From Falsirhodobacter halotolerans (GTDB taxonomy: Bacteria > Pseudomonadota > Alphaproteobacteria > Rhodobacterales > Rhodobacteraceae): a DNA stretch of 64,000 bases. The stretch covers positions 124,001 through 188,000 of the forward strand of contig NZ_JALJAZ010000003.1 of the NCBI RefSeq assembly GCF_022899245.1, in the 5' to 3' direction. The notes beneath the pieces were generated by a model, which was given only the letters and a program-made list of their open reading frames with translations, did no database searches and was not told the origin of the DNA. How positions within the stretch are numbered: the stretch's first letter is position 1; the number at the start of each line of letters is the position of its first letter. This document shows positions 45,892 to 55,420 of the stretch, in pieces. Both the position numbers and the translations under genes were made by a program.

Positions 45892-48693
45892 TCAGAAGTA
45901 ATCGACGTGGTTTTCGGTCAATGTCCCTTGGAAATTCTGCAGGAACAGCAGGTCGCCGTTGTCGAAGGTGATGGTCGTTCCCAACCCGTTGACCGTCATG
46001 CGGTCCTGCAGTGCGGCCAGGGTCATATCCCCGCCCACAAGCTGGGCGTTGATATGCAGGATGTCATTCTCGCGGAGGGAGAAGTCGGTGACCGTAAGCT
46101 GATCGTCGCCGAAATCGAACACGAATGTGTCCGACCCGCTGCCGCCCGTGGCCACATCCTGACCGGAACCGCCCGAGATCCAGTCGTTGCCGCCACCGCC
46201 CAGCAGGATGTCGTTCCCCGCCTCGCCATAAAGACGGTCGTTCGCCAGACCACCGTCCAGCACGTCGTTGCCGTCGCCGCCATGAAGCGTGTCGGTCCCG
46301 CCCCCGCCGTTCAGCGTGTCGTTCCCGGCCTCGCCGTATAGGAGGTCGCTCGAATCCTCGCCATACAGCTGATCGTCGTCGGCGCCGCCGTAAAGCGTGT
46401 CCTGACCCAGACCGCCATAAAGGACGTCATTGCCACGATCGCCATACATGAGGTCGTTCGACCCTTCGCCATAAAGGGTGTCGTTGTGGTTGCCCCCGTA
46501 CATCGTGTCGTTGCCGTTGCCGCCGTACATCAGATCGTTGCCGCCCTCACCCAGCATCATGTCGCTGCCATCGCCCCCCTCCATGACATCGCTGCCGCCG
46601 CCCCCGTTCAGAAGGTCGTTGCCCGCCCCGCCATAGATGGAATCGTTGCCGTTCTCGCCATAGATCTCGTCATTGCCCCCGTCGCCATAAAGGACGTCGT
46701 TGTGCAGGCCGCCATAGATGGTGTCGTTGCCATTGCCGCCATAGACGGTGTCGGTCCCCACACCGCTGTGGATCCAGTCGTTCCCGCCGACGCCATAGAT
46801 GAGATCGTTGCCCGCCCCGCCGGTGATGCTGTCATCGCCGAAGCTGTTTTCCGGGTCGCCATAGATGGTGTCGTTGCCGTCCCCGCCTTCCAGCGTGTCG
46901 GGGCCCTGACGGCCCTGCAACAGCTGATCGGACGAGATGGGATCGACCGGTTCGACATTCCCTTCGGCGGGCAGAAGGGCGCCCACCACCTCGTCGATCC
47001 GCTCGCCCATGCCGATGATCACGATCTCGCCCCCGCCGGGAAGGGTGACGCGCAGATCGAGGGGGCCGGTGCCGTCGAAATCGAACGCCTGAGCGTTGGC
47101 GCGAAACGCGTCCGGCCCGAAGTTCCGTTGGTTGACGATCAGCGCATCGCCTTCGGACGGGGCGAAATCGACCAGAATCGTCCGACCGTGCGGATGGGCG
47201 ACGAAGGTGTCGCCGCCCGCGCCGCCATACATCTGGCTGATGCCCGCGCCGCCGAATATGCTGTCATCGCCCCGGCCCCCGAACAGGTGATCGTGACCGC
47301 CGGCACCGCCATGCACCGTGTCGTTGCCGTCCTGCCCATACAGGAAATCGTCATAACGGCTGCCCATGACGCTGTCATTGCCCGTGCCGCCATAAAGGAA
47401 GTTGTTGGCCTGATCGCTGCCCGTCAGCGTGTCGTTGCCGCCATGGCCGAAGGCGACACCAAGATATTGCGCGATGTCGAACGGGTTGCCGGGATTGTAA
47501 TCGGGGTCGTTCGTCTGATTGCGCAGAAAGCCGCGGATCAGTTGCACATCGACATTCTCGGCCCCCGCATGGGCCGCATCCTCCCCGCCAAGCGAAAAGG
47601 CGTCCATCGCGGCGGCATAGCTGCCCTGCTGCACGAAGCGCAGCGTGCCGTCCGGGTCCATCCGGGACAGGTTGGATTCGCCATACTGGCTGCCCGTGAA
47701 CCAGCTTATCGCCACGCCGTGATCGGCAAACCAGTCATAGGCGCCGGTGAACCCCTGCACCTCGGGCCGGTCCGAGATCAGGTTGTAGGCCTGATTGCCC
47801 TGGGCGTTGGTCTCGGTCAGGATCATCTCATCGGCCAGGATCGGTCCATAAATCTCGTCCAGACGCGCGCGCACGTCATCGGGATCGGACATGCCGCCCG
47901 TGCCCAGCCATCCGGGATAGAGGTGCGCGGACCACACGAGGCTGTCGCCCAGACCCTCGCGGATGTAATCAAGCGCGCTGCCCGACCCCATGGAGATATC
48001 GGCCAGCTGCTGGAATTGCGCGGAATAGTTCCAGCCGCCCACCATGATCTTGGCATCGCCCGCCCGCTCCTCGATCATCTGCCCCAGCTGGACCATGTGT
48101 TCGGCATAAAGGGCCACGAACTCGTTCAGGGCCTGCGGGCGGTTGGACGACAGCTGGGTGGCGGTGTTGTAGGCGGCGGGTTCGTTGACGATCTCATAGC
48201 CATAGACCGCGTCCTGCACCGCGGGATGCCCGTCCATCCAGTCGAGCATCTGGGTCCAGGCCGTCTCCATCGAGGTATAGACCTCTCCGGTCAGGGCATC
48301 GCGCATCTGGCCCACGGCATCCGGGCCGCTGGCGGTCAGCTCCTGCGCCTCGCCGTTCATCTGGACCATGATCAGGGTGAACCCCTCTTTCACCGCCGCT
48401 TCAAGGAAGCGTTCGTATTGCGGATGAAGGGTGCCGTCGGCGTTGAAGCTGTGGGTGTTGAACGGCATCCGCAGCGTCGTCACCTCGGGCAGGGCGTCGC
48501 GCAGGCGCGCGGCATAAAGCTCCGGGTTGCCCGTCATCGCGACCGGGATCGTCTGGAAGTCGCTCTGCCACAGGTAGTATTTGCTGTTCGACGCCTGATT
48601 TTCCGCATAGGTGCCGTTCGCCTGGTCGATGGCGATCTGATCCTCGGCCATGACCTGAAGGTTGATGATGTTCAGATGAGATGTGCTGGCCAT
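45892..48693 (-). CDS. Secreted RTX protein with GH5-like glycoside hydrolase domain
   Basis: This 933-residue protein has two parts. Residues 1 to about 420 form a GH5-like (beta/alpha)8 hydrolase with candidate acid/base E171 (YEIVNEPAAYN) and nucleophile E294 (ILTETNAQGN), and with SAHLYPGW between. From about residue 430 there are roughly two dozen calcium-binding RTX nonapeptides (GGxGxDxxx), interrupted near 560-650 by a non-repeat insert. The end VDYF is typical of type I secretion signals; there is no Sec signal. The ATG at 48693 has GGAG 9 bases upstream. The divergent ATPase/HlyD pair probably exports it. It may cut an extracellular beta-glycan. Confidence 0.88.
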   Translation of the reverse strand: MASTSHLNIINLQVMAEDQIAIDQANGTYAENQASNSKYYLWQSDFQTIPVAMTGNPELYAARLRDALPEVTTLRMPFNTHSFNADGTLHPQYERFLEAAVKEGFTLIMVQMNGEAQELTASGPDAVGQMRDALTGEVYTSMETAWTQMLDWMDGHPAVQDAVYGYEIVNEPAAYNTATQLSSNRPQALNEFVALYAEHMVQLGQMIEERAGDAKIMVGGWNYSAQFQQLADISMGSGSALDYIREGLGDSLVWSAHLYPGWLGTGGMSDPDDVRARLDEIYGPILADEMILTETNAQGNQAYNLISDRPEVQGFTGAYDWFADHGVAISWFTGSQYGESNLSRMDPDGTLRFVQQGSYAAAMDAFSLGGEDAAHAGAENVDVQLIRGFLRNQTNDPDYNPGNPFDIAQYLGVAFGHGGNDTLTGSDQANNFLYGGTGNDSVMGSRYDDFLYGQDGNDTVHGGAGGHDHLFGGRGDDSIFGGAGISQMYGGAGGDTFVAHPHGRTILVDFAPSEGDALIVNQRNFGPDAFRANAQAFDFDGTGPLDLRVTLPGGGEIVIIGMGERIDEVVGALLPAEGNVEPVDPISSDQLLQGRQGPDTLEGGDGNDTIYGDPENSFGDDSITGGAGNDLIYGVGGNDWIHSGVGTDTVYGGNGNDTIYGGLHNDVLYGDGGNDEIYGENGNDSIYGGAGNDLLNGGGGSDVMEGGDGSDMMLGEGGNDLMYGGNGNDTMYGGNHNDTLYGEGSNDLMYGDRGNDVLYGGLGQDTLYGGADDDQLYGEDSSDLLYGEAGNDTLNGGGGTDTLHGGDGNDVLDGGLANDRLYGEAGNDILLGGGGNDWISGGSGQDVATGGSGSDTFVFDFGDDQLTVTDFSLRENDILHINAQLVGGDMTLAALQDRMTVNGLGTTITFDNGDLLFLQNFQGTLTENHVDYF

Positions 48694-48931
48694 ACGTACC
48701 GTCTCCATACAATGCAGGATGGGTTGAAACGAAAGGGCGCGCGGAGCCGGAACGAAAAAGACGACCTGCGCACCGGGGAATGCCTGTTCAAACGTCGATC
48801 TCGGATTAAAATACAACTTAGGGTTGAGTAGCGGGGGATGCAAGAGTGGCCCATCGGCACATTCGAACGCATGGCAAGGGCCGGACCACCCGCAGCCCAC
48901 GCGTCGCGCCAGGGGCGGGTCAAGGCGGCCA

Positions 48932-50662
48932 ATGTCGATGACCGGACCCTCTGCCGCGCGCGGGCGCTTCGAATTGTGGCGGACCCTCCGGCGATCGGGT
49001 TGGATCGGGGGGGCGATCCTGATCTTCTCGGGTCTTGCGAACCTTCTGGTGCTGGCCGGACCGCTCTATATGCTCCAGGTCTATGACCGGGTCCTGCCGT
49101 CACGGTCCACGTCGACGCTGGTCGCATTGTCGGTCCTTCTGGTGGTGTGCTTCGTGGCAATGGGGCTTCTGGATCATGCCCGCGGGCGGCTGGCGGCGCG
49201 GGTCGGGGCGGCGTTTCTGGATGATCTGGATCTGCGGGTGCTGCGGGCCGGGACCGAGCTTGCGCGAACGGATCCGAAGAACCCCGCCGCGGCCTCTGCC
49301 CTGCAGGATCTGGAAAGCGTGCAACGGGTGATCGCTTCGCCTGTGTTGCTGGCCCTGTGCGACATGCCATGGGTGCCGATTTTCGCGGGGATCATCTTCG
49401 TCCTTCATCCGGTGCTGGGGGCGGTGGCGGTGGCGGGCACCGTGGTGCTGGTCGTGATCACCCTGCTTAACCAGTGGATGACCAAGAAGCCGTTAATCGC
49501 CGCCGGGCGGCTGGGTCTGGCGGCCGATGGACTTGCCACGACCTTTCGCCGCGATGCCGACACGTTGCGCGGGCTGGGGATGCAATCGGCGGCGCAGGAA
49601 CGCTGGATGGGCATCCGTCGGCAGGGCAAGGGGGCGGGCCTGCGCGCCAGCGATCTCTCGGGCGGATTTTCGGTGCTGACCAAGACGTTTCGCCAGCTTT
49701 TGCAGTCGATCATGCTGGGCGTCGGCGCATGGCTCGTCCTGCAGGAGGAGATCGGGGCGGGCGCGATGATCGCAAGTTCCATCCTGATGGGCCGGGCGCT
49801 GGCCCCGACCGAGATGGTGATCGGCCAATGGGCGCTGGTGACCCGCGCCCGCGAGGGCTGGCGGCGGCTGTCCGGCCTTCTGACGGCGGTGCCCCCGGCC
49901 CCGGCGCGCACCGCCCTTCCCCGCCCGGCGGCCCGGATCGTCGTGCGGGAACTCGCGATCTATCCGCCGGGCGAGGCGAAGGCGCTGCTGCGCAACATCG
50001 GGTTCGAGGTGCGGCCCGGTCAGGCCGTGGGCGTCATCGGGCCGTCCGGGTCGGGAAAATCCACGCTGGCCCGCGCGCTGACGGGGCTGGCCCGCCCGAC
50101 CGCGGGCGACATCCGGCTGGGCGGCGCGGCGCTGGATCAATACGACCCCGACACCTTGGGCGGGCTGATGGGATATCTGCCCCAGCAGGTCACCCTGTTC
50201 GAGGGGACGGTGGCCGACAACATCGCCCGCCTGACCCCCGATCCCGACGCCGCCGCCGTCGTGCGCGCGGCGGAACGGGCGGGGGCGCATCAGATGATCC
50301 TTGGCCTGCCCCATGGGTATGACACGCCCCTGTCCCCCACGGGCGCCCCCCTGTCGGGCGGGCAGGTCCAGCGTCTGGGGCTGGCGCGGGCGCTGTTCGG
50401 CGATCCGGTCTGCCTGGTGCTGGACGAGCCGAATTCGAACCTCGATCAGGACGGGACGGCGGCGCTGAACGGGGCCATCCGCCATGTGAAGGCGGCGGGC
50501 GGGGTCGTGTTCATCATGGCGCATCGGCCCGCCGCGATTCAGGAATGCGATCTGCTTCTGGTGCTGGACAAGGGAACGCAGCGCCTGTTCGGCCCGCGCG
50601 ACACGGTTCTGCGCGACATGGTCCGCCCGCGCGAGGCCGCCGGCGAACGGGGTGTCGCATGA
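48932..50662 (+). CDS. Type I secretion system ATPase/permease (PrtD-like)
   Basis: This 576-residue ABC exporter has five or six N-terminal helices (GGAILIFSGLANLLVLAG, then LYMLQVYDRVLPSRS) and a C-terminal ATPase domain with Walker [11 protein letters not shown]-loop PQQVTLFEGTV, signature LSGGQVQRLGLARAL and Walker B LVLDEPNSNLD. It lacks a C39 peptidase or C39-like domain, as in PrtD exporters of RTX proteins. It is divergent from the RTX glycosidase and coupled to the HlyD gene. No TolC-type outer-membrane gene is present here. Confidence 0.94.
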   Translation: MSMTGPSAARGRFELWRTLRRSGWIGGAILIFSGLANLLVLAGPLYMLQVYDRVLPSRSTSTLVALSVLLVVCFVAMGLLDHARGRLAARVGAAFLDDLDLRVLRAGTELARTDPKNPAAASALQDLESVQRVIASPVLLALCDMPWVPIFAGIIFVLHPVLGAVAVAGTVVLVVITLLNQWMTKKPLIAAGRLGLAADGLATTFRRDADTLRGLGMQSAAQERWMGIRRQGKGAGLRASDLSGGFSVLTKTFRQLLQSIMLGVGAWLVLQEEIGAGAMIASSILMGRALAPTEMVIGQWALVTRAREGWRRLSGLLTAVPPAPARTALPRPAARIVVRELAIYPPGEAKALLRNIGFEVRPGQAVGVIGPSGSGKSTLARALTGLARPTAGDIRLGGAALDQYDPDTLGGLMGYLPQQVTLFEGTVADNIARLTPDPDAAAVVRAAERAGAHQMILGLPHGYDTPLSPTGAPLSGGQVQRLGLARALFGDPVCLVLDEPNSNLDQDGTAALNGAIRHVKAAGGVVFIMAHRPAAIQECDLLLVLDKGTQRLFGPRDTVLRDMVRPREAAGERGVA

Positions 50663-51948
50663 TCGCCGGAACGCGCAAGGCGCTCATCACCGGGTTCGTC
50701 ACCGCCCTTCTGTTGTTCGGGGGCGTGGGGTCATGGGCCACATTCTCGCGTCTGGACGGGGCGGTGATCGCCCCCGGCGTCGTGCAGGTGCAGCAGAACC
50801 GACAGGTCGTGCAGCATCCCGATGGCGGGGTGGTGGACCGGATCTTCGTGCAGGAGGGGGACACGGTCGCGGCGGGCGACATTCTGGTCCGGCTGGACGA
50901 TGTCGATCTGCGCTCCGACCTTACGGTCGTGGAGGGGCAGTTGTTCGAACTTCTGGCCCGCAGCGCCCGGTTGGAAGCGGAACGCGACGACGCCAAGGCC
51001 CTGACCTTTCCCGACGATCTGCTGAGCGAGGCACCCGGCCATCCGGCCATCGCGCCCCTGATGGCCAGCCAGACCGCGCTGTTTCAGGCGCGGGCCGACA
51101 CGCTGCGCCAGGAAATCGGGCAGATCGAAGAACGCGGCGCGCAGGTGCAAAGCCAGATCGAAGGCATCGACGTTCAACTGTCCTCGATGGAAACCCAGCA
51201 ATCCCTGATCGCGCGCGAACTGGATCTGCAGCGGCAGTTGCTGGATCAGGGCCTGACGCAACTGTCGCGGGTTCTGGCGCTGGAGCGCGAGGAGGCGCGC
51301 CTGATCGGGGAGGTCGGAAGCCTGATCGCCGAGCGTGCACAGGCGCGAAGCCGCGCCGCCGAATACAATCTGGAAATCCTGAGGCTGGAAAAGGGCCGCC
51401 GCGAAACCGCCCTGACCGAATTGCGCGAACTGGGGTTTCAGGAACTGGAACTGGCCGAACGGCGCCACGCCCTGATCGGTCAGCTGTCGCGGCTGGACAT
51501 CCGCGCCCCGGTCGACGGCGTGGTGCTGGATCTGGCCGTCACCGCCCGGCGCGCGGTGCTGAAACCCGCCGATCCGCTGCTGTTTCTTGTGCCGCAGGAC
51601 CGTCCGCTGCGGGTCGTGGCGCAGGTGTCGATCGGCGATGTGGACGAGGTTCGGCCGGGCCAAGAGGTTCGGCTGCAATTCTCCGCCTTTCCGGCCCGGA
51701 CCACGCCCCAACTGAGCGGCCATGTCCTGACCGTGTCCGCCGATGCGCTGGAGGATCGACCCTCGGGCCAGTCCTTCTACCGCGTCGATATCGCCCCCGA
51801 CATGGATGACATCGGGCTGCCGGGGGATTTCCGTCTGGTCCCTGGAATGCCGGTGGAGACGTTCATCCGCACCGGCGAACGCTCTCCTCTCGCCTATCTT
51901 TTGCACCCGTTGGGCGTTTATTTCGACAAGGCGTTCCGCGACAGTTGA
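50659..51948 (+). CDS. Type I secretion membrane-fusion protein (HlyD/PrtE-like)
   Basis: This 429-residue adaptor has a single N-terminal membrane anchor (ALITGFVTALLLFGGVG) followed by a split lipoyl/beta-barrel region (VVQHPDGGVVDRIFVQEGDT and LDIRAPVDGVVLDLAV). A long coiled coil spans residues 95-280, rich in Glu, Gln and Arg. The ATG overlaps the ATPase stop by 4 bases (ATGA). It links the ATPase to an outer-membrane channel encoded elsewhere. Confidence 0.94.
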   Translation: MIAGTRKALITGFVTALLLFGGVGSWATFSRLDGAVIAPGVVQVQQNRQVVQHPDGGVVDRIFVQEGDTVAAGDILVRLDDVDLRSDLTVVEGQLFELLARSARLEAERDDAKALTFPDDLLSEAPGHPAIAPLMASQTALFQARADTLRQEIGQIEERGAQVQSQIEGIDVQLSSMETQQSLIARELDLQRQLLDQGLTQLSRVLALEREEARLIGEVGSLIAERAQARSRAAEYNLEILRLEKGRRETALTELRELGFQELELAERRHALIGQLSRLDIRAPVDGVVLDLAVTARRAVLKPADPLLFLVPQDRPLRVVAQVSIGDVDEVRPGQEVRLQFSAFPARTTPQLSGHVLTVSADALEDRPSGQSFYRVDIAPDMDDIGLPGDFRLVPGMPVETFIRTGERSPLAYLLHPLGVYFDKAFRDS

Positions 51949-52075
51949 CCGCGACGGCCCAATAAGGGCGAAATATAATCCGCAGCTATGGAACATGATT
52001 GACAGCAATGGGTCATTGCGCGCTGAATATTATTGCGCACTATATGTCATTATAAAAGAATACAGGGAGCCTTCG

Positions 52076-53572
52076 ATGTCATTCCGCGCCACCTGCCTCG
52101 CCTCGGCCGCCGTTGCCCTTTGCGCCGGCCCGCTGTCGGCCCAGACCGTGATCGACGTGGCCATCATCGGCGATGCCGACACGTTCGATCCCATGATCTC
52201 GACCAAGGATGTCGTCAGCATCGTCACCCAGCATATCGTCGAAACCCTTTATACATTCGACGAAAACTGGCAGGTCGTCCCGCTTCTGGCCGCGGCCCTG
52301 CCGCAGGTCGGCGACGATGGCACCACCTATGTCATTCCCCTGCGCGAAGGCGTCACCTTCCATGACGGGTCCACGATGGACAGCGCGGACGTCGTCGCCT
52401 CATTGACGCGCTGGACCGAGGTGGCAAGCCGCGGCATGGCCGTCGCGGACAAGATCGCCGCGATCGAGGCGACCGGCCCGTCCGAGGTGACCATCCGCAT
52501 GACCGAACCCTACGCGCCGCTGCCGACCCTTCTGGCGTTCTCGAACTCGGCCGCCGCGATCTATCCCGAAGAGATCATCGCCCCGCAGATCGCCGAACCC
52601 GTGGGCACAGGCCCCTACAAGCTTCAATCCTATCAACCCGACCAATACACGCAACTGGTCCGGTTCGACGACTATACCCAACCCGTCTCGGGCGACCGGG
52701 CACAGACCCCGGACGAGATCCGTTTCGTGCCCGTGCCCGACACCAACACCCGGGTCGAAGGCCTGCTGTCGGGCCAGTTCGATTATGCCGACAGCCTGTC
52801 CACCGAAGCCTTCGACCGGATCGCGGCATCGGACGTGGCCGAACCCGTCCTGCTGGAACCGTTCGGCTTTCCGTTGATGGCCATCAACCACAAGCAAGGG
52901 CTGATGACCGACCTGAACATCCGGCGCGCGGTGCAGGCCGCCCTGCCCTATGACGACATGCTGTTCGCGGCCTTCGGGGACGAGAAGTTCTTTCAGACCG
53001 ACGGGGCGCTTTATCCCGAAGGATGGCCCTGGCACACCGAGGCAGGGACCGAGCTTTACAACATCAACGACCCCGAAAAGGCCGCCGAATATCTGGAGGA
53101 GGCCGGATATGACGGCCAGCCCCTGCGCATCCTGACCTCTCGTCAATACGAGTTCCATTACCAGATGGCCGAGGTCGCGCGCATGGCGCTGGAGATGGCG
53201 GGCTTCACCGTTCAGATGGACGTGGTCGATTGGGCGACGCTGGCACAGAACCGCGACAACCCCGAACTCTGGGACATCTACATCACGCATTCGCCCTTCC
53301 TGCCGGAACCGACGCTGACCTCCTCGCTCTTCTCCACCGCGCGGGAAGGATGGGCGAACCCGACCAAGGACGAGATTCTGGACCGGTTCACCCGTGAAAC
53401 CGATCCGGCCAAGCGGGTGGCGATCTATGCCGAGCTGCAACAGCAGGTCTATGAGGATGTCGGCATGTTGAAAGTCGGCAATTTCAACGCGCTGCAAGGC
53501 AAATCACGCGCCCTGTCGGGGGTCGTGCCCTCGCCCTGGCCCGCCTTCTGGAACGCCGACATCACGCAGTGA
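52076..53572 (+). CDS. Dipeptide/oligopeptide-type ABC transporter substrate-binding protein (DppA-like)
   Basis: This 498-residue periplasmic binding protein (SBP family 5) has a Sec signal (MSFRATCLASAAVALCAG, cleavage after LSA). Conserved blocks are DADTFDPMISTKDVVSIVTQ, LREGVTFHDGSTMDSADVVA, VGTGPYKLQSY and LNIRRAVQAALPYDDML. AGGGAG lies 6 bases before the ATG. The preceding 127 bases are AT-rich with a TTGACA and repeated ATTGCGC. The ligand could be an N-acyl amino acid, dipeptide or glycoside-like compound, given the amidohydrolase in the operon. Confidence 0.92.
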   Translation: MSFRATCLASAAVALCAGPLSAQTVIDVAIIGDADTFDPMISTKDVVSIVTQHIVETLYTFDENWQVVPLLAAALPQVGDDGTTYVIPLREGVTFHDGSTMDSADVVASLTRWTEVASRGMAVADKIAAIEATGPSEVTIRMTEPYAPLPTLLAFSNSAAAIYPEEIIAPQIAEPVGTGPYKLQSYQPDQYTQLVRFDDYTQPVSGDRAQTPDEIRFVPVPDTNTRVEGLLSGQFDYADSLSTEAFDRIAASDVAEPVLLEPFGFPLMAINHKQGLMTDLNIRRAVQAALPYDDMLFAAFGDEKFFQTDGALYPEGWPWHTEAGTELYNINDPEKAAEYLEEAGYDGQPLRILTSRQYEFHYQMAEVARMALEMAGFTVQMDVVDWATLAQNRDNPELWDIYITHSPFLPEPTLTSSLFSTAREGWANPTKDEILDRFTRETDPAKRVAIYAELQQQVYEDVGMLKVGNFNALQGKSRALSGVVPSPWPAFWNADITQ

Positions 53573-53583
53573 CGCAACGCCAC

Positions 53584-53606
53584 GGGGCCGGCACCGGTCC
53601 GGCCCC
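53584..53606 (+). other. Intercistronic stem-loop behind the dipeptide-type binding-protein gene
   Basis: GGGGCCGG (53584-53591) and CCGGCCCC (53599-53606) form a perfect 8-bp stem with a 7-base loop, 11 bases after the binding-protein stop. No T-tract follows. It probably stabilises the upstream part of the message relative to the permease genes. Confidence 0.65.
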
Positions 53607-53629
53607 TCGCAAGGCATCATGAGAGACCC

Positions 53630-54568
53630 ATGCGCTATCTTCTGAACCGTCTGATCGGGATGATCGTCGTCATCCTGCTGGTGCTGACCATCGCCTTCAT
53701 CCTGGTTCGTCTGGCCCCGGGCGATCCCGCGTCGTTGATGCTGGGCCCCGACGCCACCCCGGAGGAGGTGAACGCCCTGCGCCTGCGCCTTGGCCTGGAT
53801 CAACCGATCATCGTGCAGTTCGGGACGTTCCTGTCCAATGCCCTGCGGGGCGATCTGGGACAATCGCTGTTCTTCAATCAGCCGGTCACGACCGTTCTGG
53901 CCAGCCGGGCGGAACCCACGATCTTTCTGGCGCTGTTCTCGCTTCTGGTGGCGCTGGTCATCGCCACGCCGGTGGGGATCTGGGCCGCCTATCGTCGCGG
54001 ATCGTTTCTGGACCAAAGCTCCATCACGACGGCGATGCTGGCGGCCTCGGTGCCCAGCTTTCTGACCGGTCTGATCTTCCAGCGATATCTGGCGACGGAT
54101 CTGGGATGGTTCCCCGCCTCGGGCTATGGCAGCGCAGGCGCCGATTTCGCGGAACGGATGCGGCATCTCATCCTGCCGTCGATCACGCTGGGCATCACGA
54201 ATTCGGCGTTGATCCTGCGCTTCACCCGCGCCTCCATGCTGGAGATCTTGGGCGAGGATTACGTGCGCACCGCCCGCGCCAAGGGTATGCGCGAACGGCG
54301 CGTGATCCTGCGCCACGCACTGAAAAACGCGGGCATTCCGATCATCACCGTCGTGGGGCTGACCTTTGCCCTTCTGGTGTCGGGCGCGGTGGTGACCGAA
54401 CGGGTGTTCAACCTTCCGGGCATGGGAAATCTGGTCGTGAACGCCGTTCTGCGCCGGGATTATCCGGTGATCCAGGGGACGTTGATCGTGGTCGCGGCGC
54501 TGTATGTGCTGGTCAATCTCATCACCGATCTTCTCTATCTCGTCGTCGACAAAAGGGTGAAATACTGA
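53630..54568 (+). CDS. Dipeptide-type ABC transporter permease (DppB-like)
   Basis: This 312-residue permease has six helices. The start RYLLNRLIGMIVVILLVLTI and LGPDATPEEVNALRLRLGLD are DppB/OppB hallmarks. The coupling loop reads EDYVRTARAKGMRERRV. Its stop shares a base with the start of the next permease (TGATG). It forms the channel with the DppC-like subunit. Confidence 0.95.
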   Translation: MRYLLNRLIGMIVVILLVLTIAFILVRLAPGDPASLMLGPDATPEEVNALRLRLGLDQPIIVQFGTFLSNALRGDLGQSLFFNQPVTTVLASRAEPTIFLALFSLLVALVIATPVGIWAAYRRGSFLDQSSITTAMLAASVPSFLTGLIFQRYLATDLGWFPASGYGSAGADFAERMRHLILPSITLGITNSALILRFTRASMLEILGEDYVRTARAKGMRERRVILRHALKNAGIPIITVVGLTFALLVSGAVVTERVFNLPGMGNLVVNAVLRRDYPVIQGTLIVVAALYVLVNLITDLLYLVVDKRVKY

Positions 54569-55419
54569 TGGCCGCCGCAAGCTCCGCCCCCGGCGTTCGC
54601 CGCCTTTTGCTGCAACGTCCGTCGGTTCTGGTCGCCCTGATCGTGTTCGTGACCATCGTGGCCGCGTGCTTCCTGTTGCCCACCCTTGGGGTGACGCAGA
54701 TCGGGGGCATGTCGGTGCGCAACCGCCTGACGGGGCCGGGAGGAGAATATTTGCTGGGCGCCGATGCCTTTGGCCGCGACGTGCTGGGGCGGCTGATGGT
54801 GGCGGGGCAGACCTCGCTCGGGATCGGGCTGGGGGTGGCGCTCCTGTCCTCGGCGGCGGGGATCGCCATCGGCCTGGTGGCGGGGTTCTTTCGCCGCCTG
54901 GACACGTCGCTGTCGCGCGTGATCGACGCGATGATGGCCTTTCCCGACATTCTTCTGGCGCTGTCTCTGGTGGCGATCTTCGGCGGGTCGATGATCAACG
55001 TCATCCTGGCGCTGTCCATCGTCTATGCCCCGCGGATCGCGCGGATCGTTCGCGCCTCCACCCTCGTGATCCGCGAACTGCCTTATGTCGAGGCCGCCCG
55101 CGCCTTGGGAACCCGCACCCCCACGATCATGATCACCCATGTGCTCCGCAACATCCTGTCGCCCATTCTGGTGCAGGCCACCTTCATCTTCGCCTATGCC
55201 ATGCTGGCCGAGGCGGGCCTGTCCTTTCTGGGCATCGGCGTCGATCCCACGATCCCCACCTGGGGCATCATGGTCAACGAAGGGCGGCAGTATATCGACA
55301 ACGCCTTTTTCCTGATCCTCTTTCCCGGCCTTGCCATCGCGCTGTCGGTCCTGTCGCTGCAGATCGTGGGCGACGGATTGCGCGACGCGCTGGATCCGAA
55401 ACTTGCCAAGGAGACGTGA
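54568..55419 (+). CDS. Dipeptide-type ABC transporter permease (DppC-like)
   Basis: This 283-residue permease follows the DppC/OppC pattern. LGADAFGRDVLGRLMVAGQT comes after the first helix, the coupling loop is LPYVEAARALGTRT, and AGLSFLGIGVDPTIPTWGIM closes the core. Translation is coupled to DppB. It is followed by the amidohydrolase gene with a single base between them. Confidence 0.95.
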   Translation: MAAASSAPGVRRLLLQRPSVLVALIVFVTIVAACFLLPTLGVTQIGGMSVRNRLTGPGGEYLLGADAFGRDVLGRLMVAGQTSLGIGLGVALLSSAAGIAIGLVAGFFRRLDTSLSRVIDAMMAFPDILLALSLVAIFGGSMINVILALSIVYAPRIARIVRASTLVIRELPYVEAARALGTRTPTIMITHVLRNILSPILVQATFIFAYAMLAEAGLSFLGIGVDPTIPTWGIMVNEGRQYIDNAFFLILFPGLAIALSVLSLQIVGDGLRDALDPKLAKET

Positions 55420-55420
55420 C

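Noticed and set aside
46150-47420. Periodic repeats that could suggest a CRISPR array or minisatellite
   Set aside because: The period is 27 bases in the coding frame of RTX nonapeptides, the units are degenerate, and there are no unique spacers.
46486-48831. A 781-codon open frame on the plus strand opposite the RTX gene
   Set aside because: Its repeated VVAVAAIDGV-type units simply mirror the RTX nonapeptide codons on the other strand; the minus-strand frame has catalytic and calcium-binding motifs.
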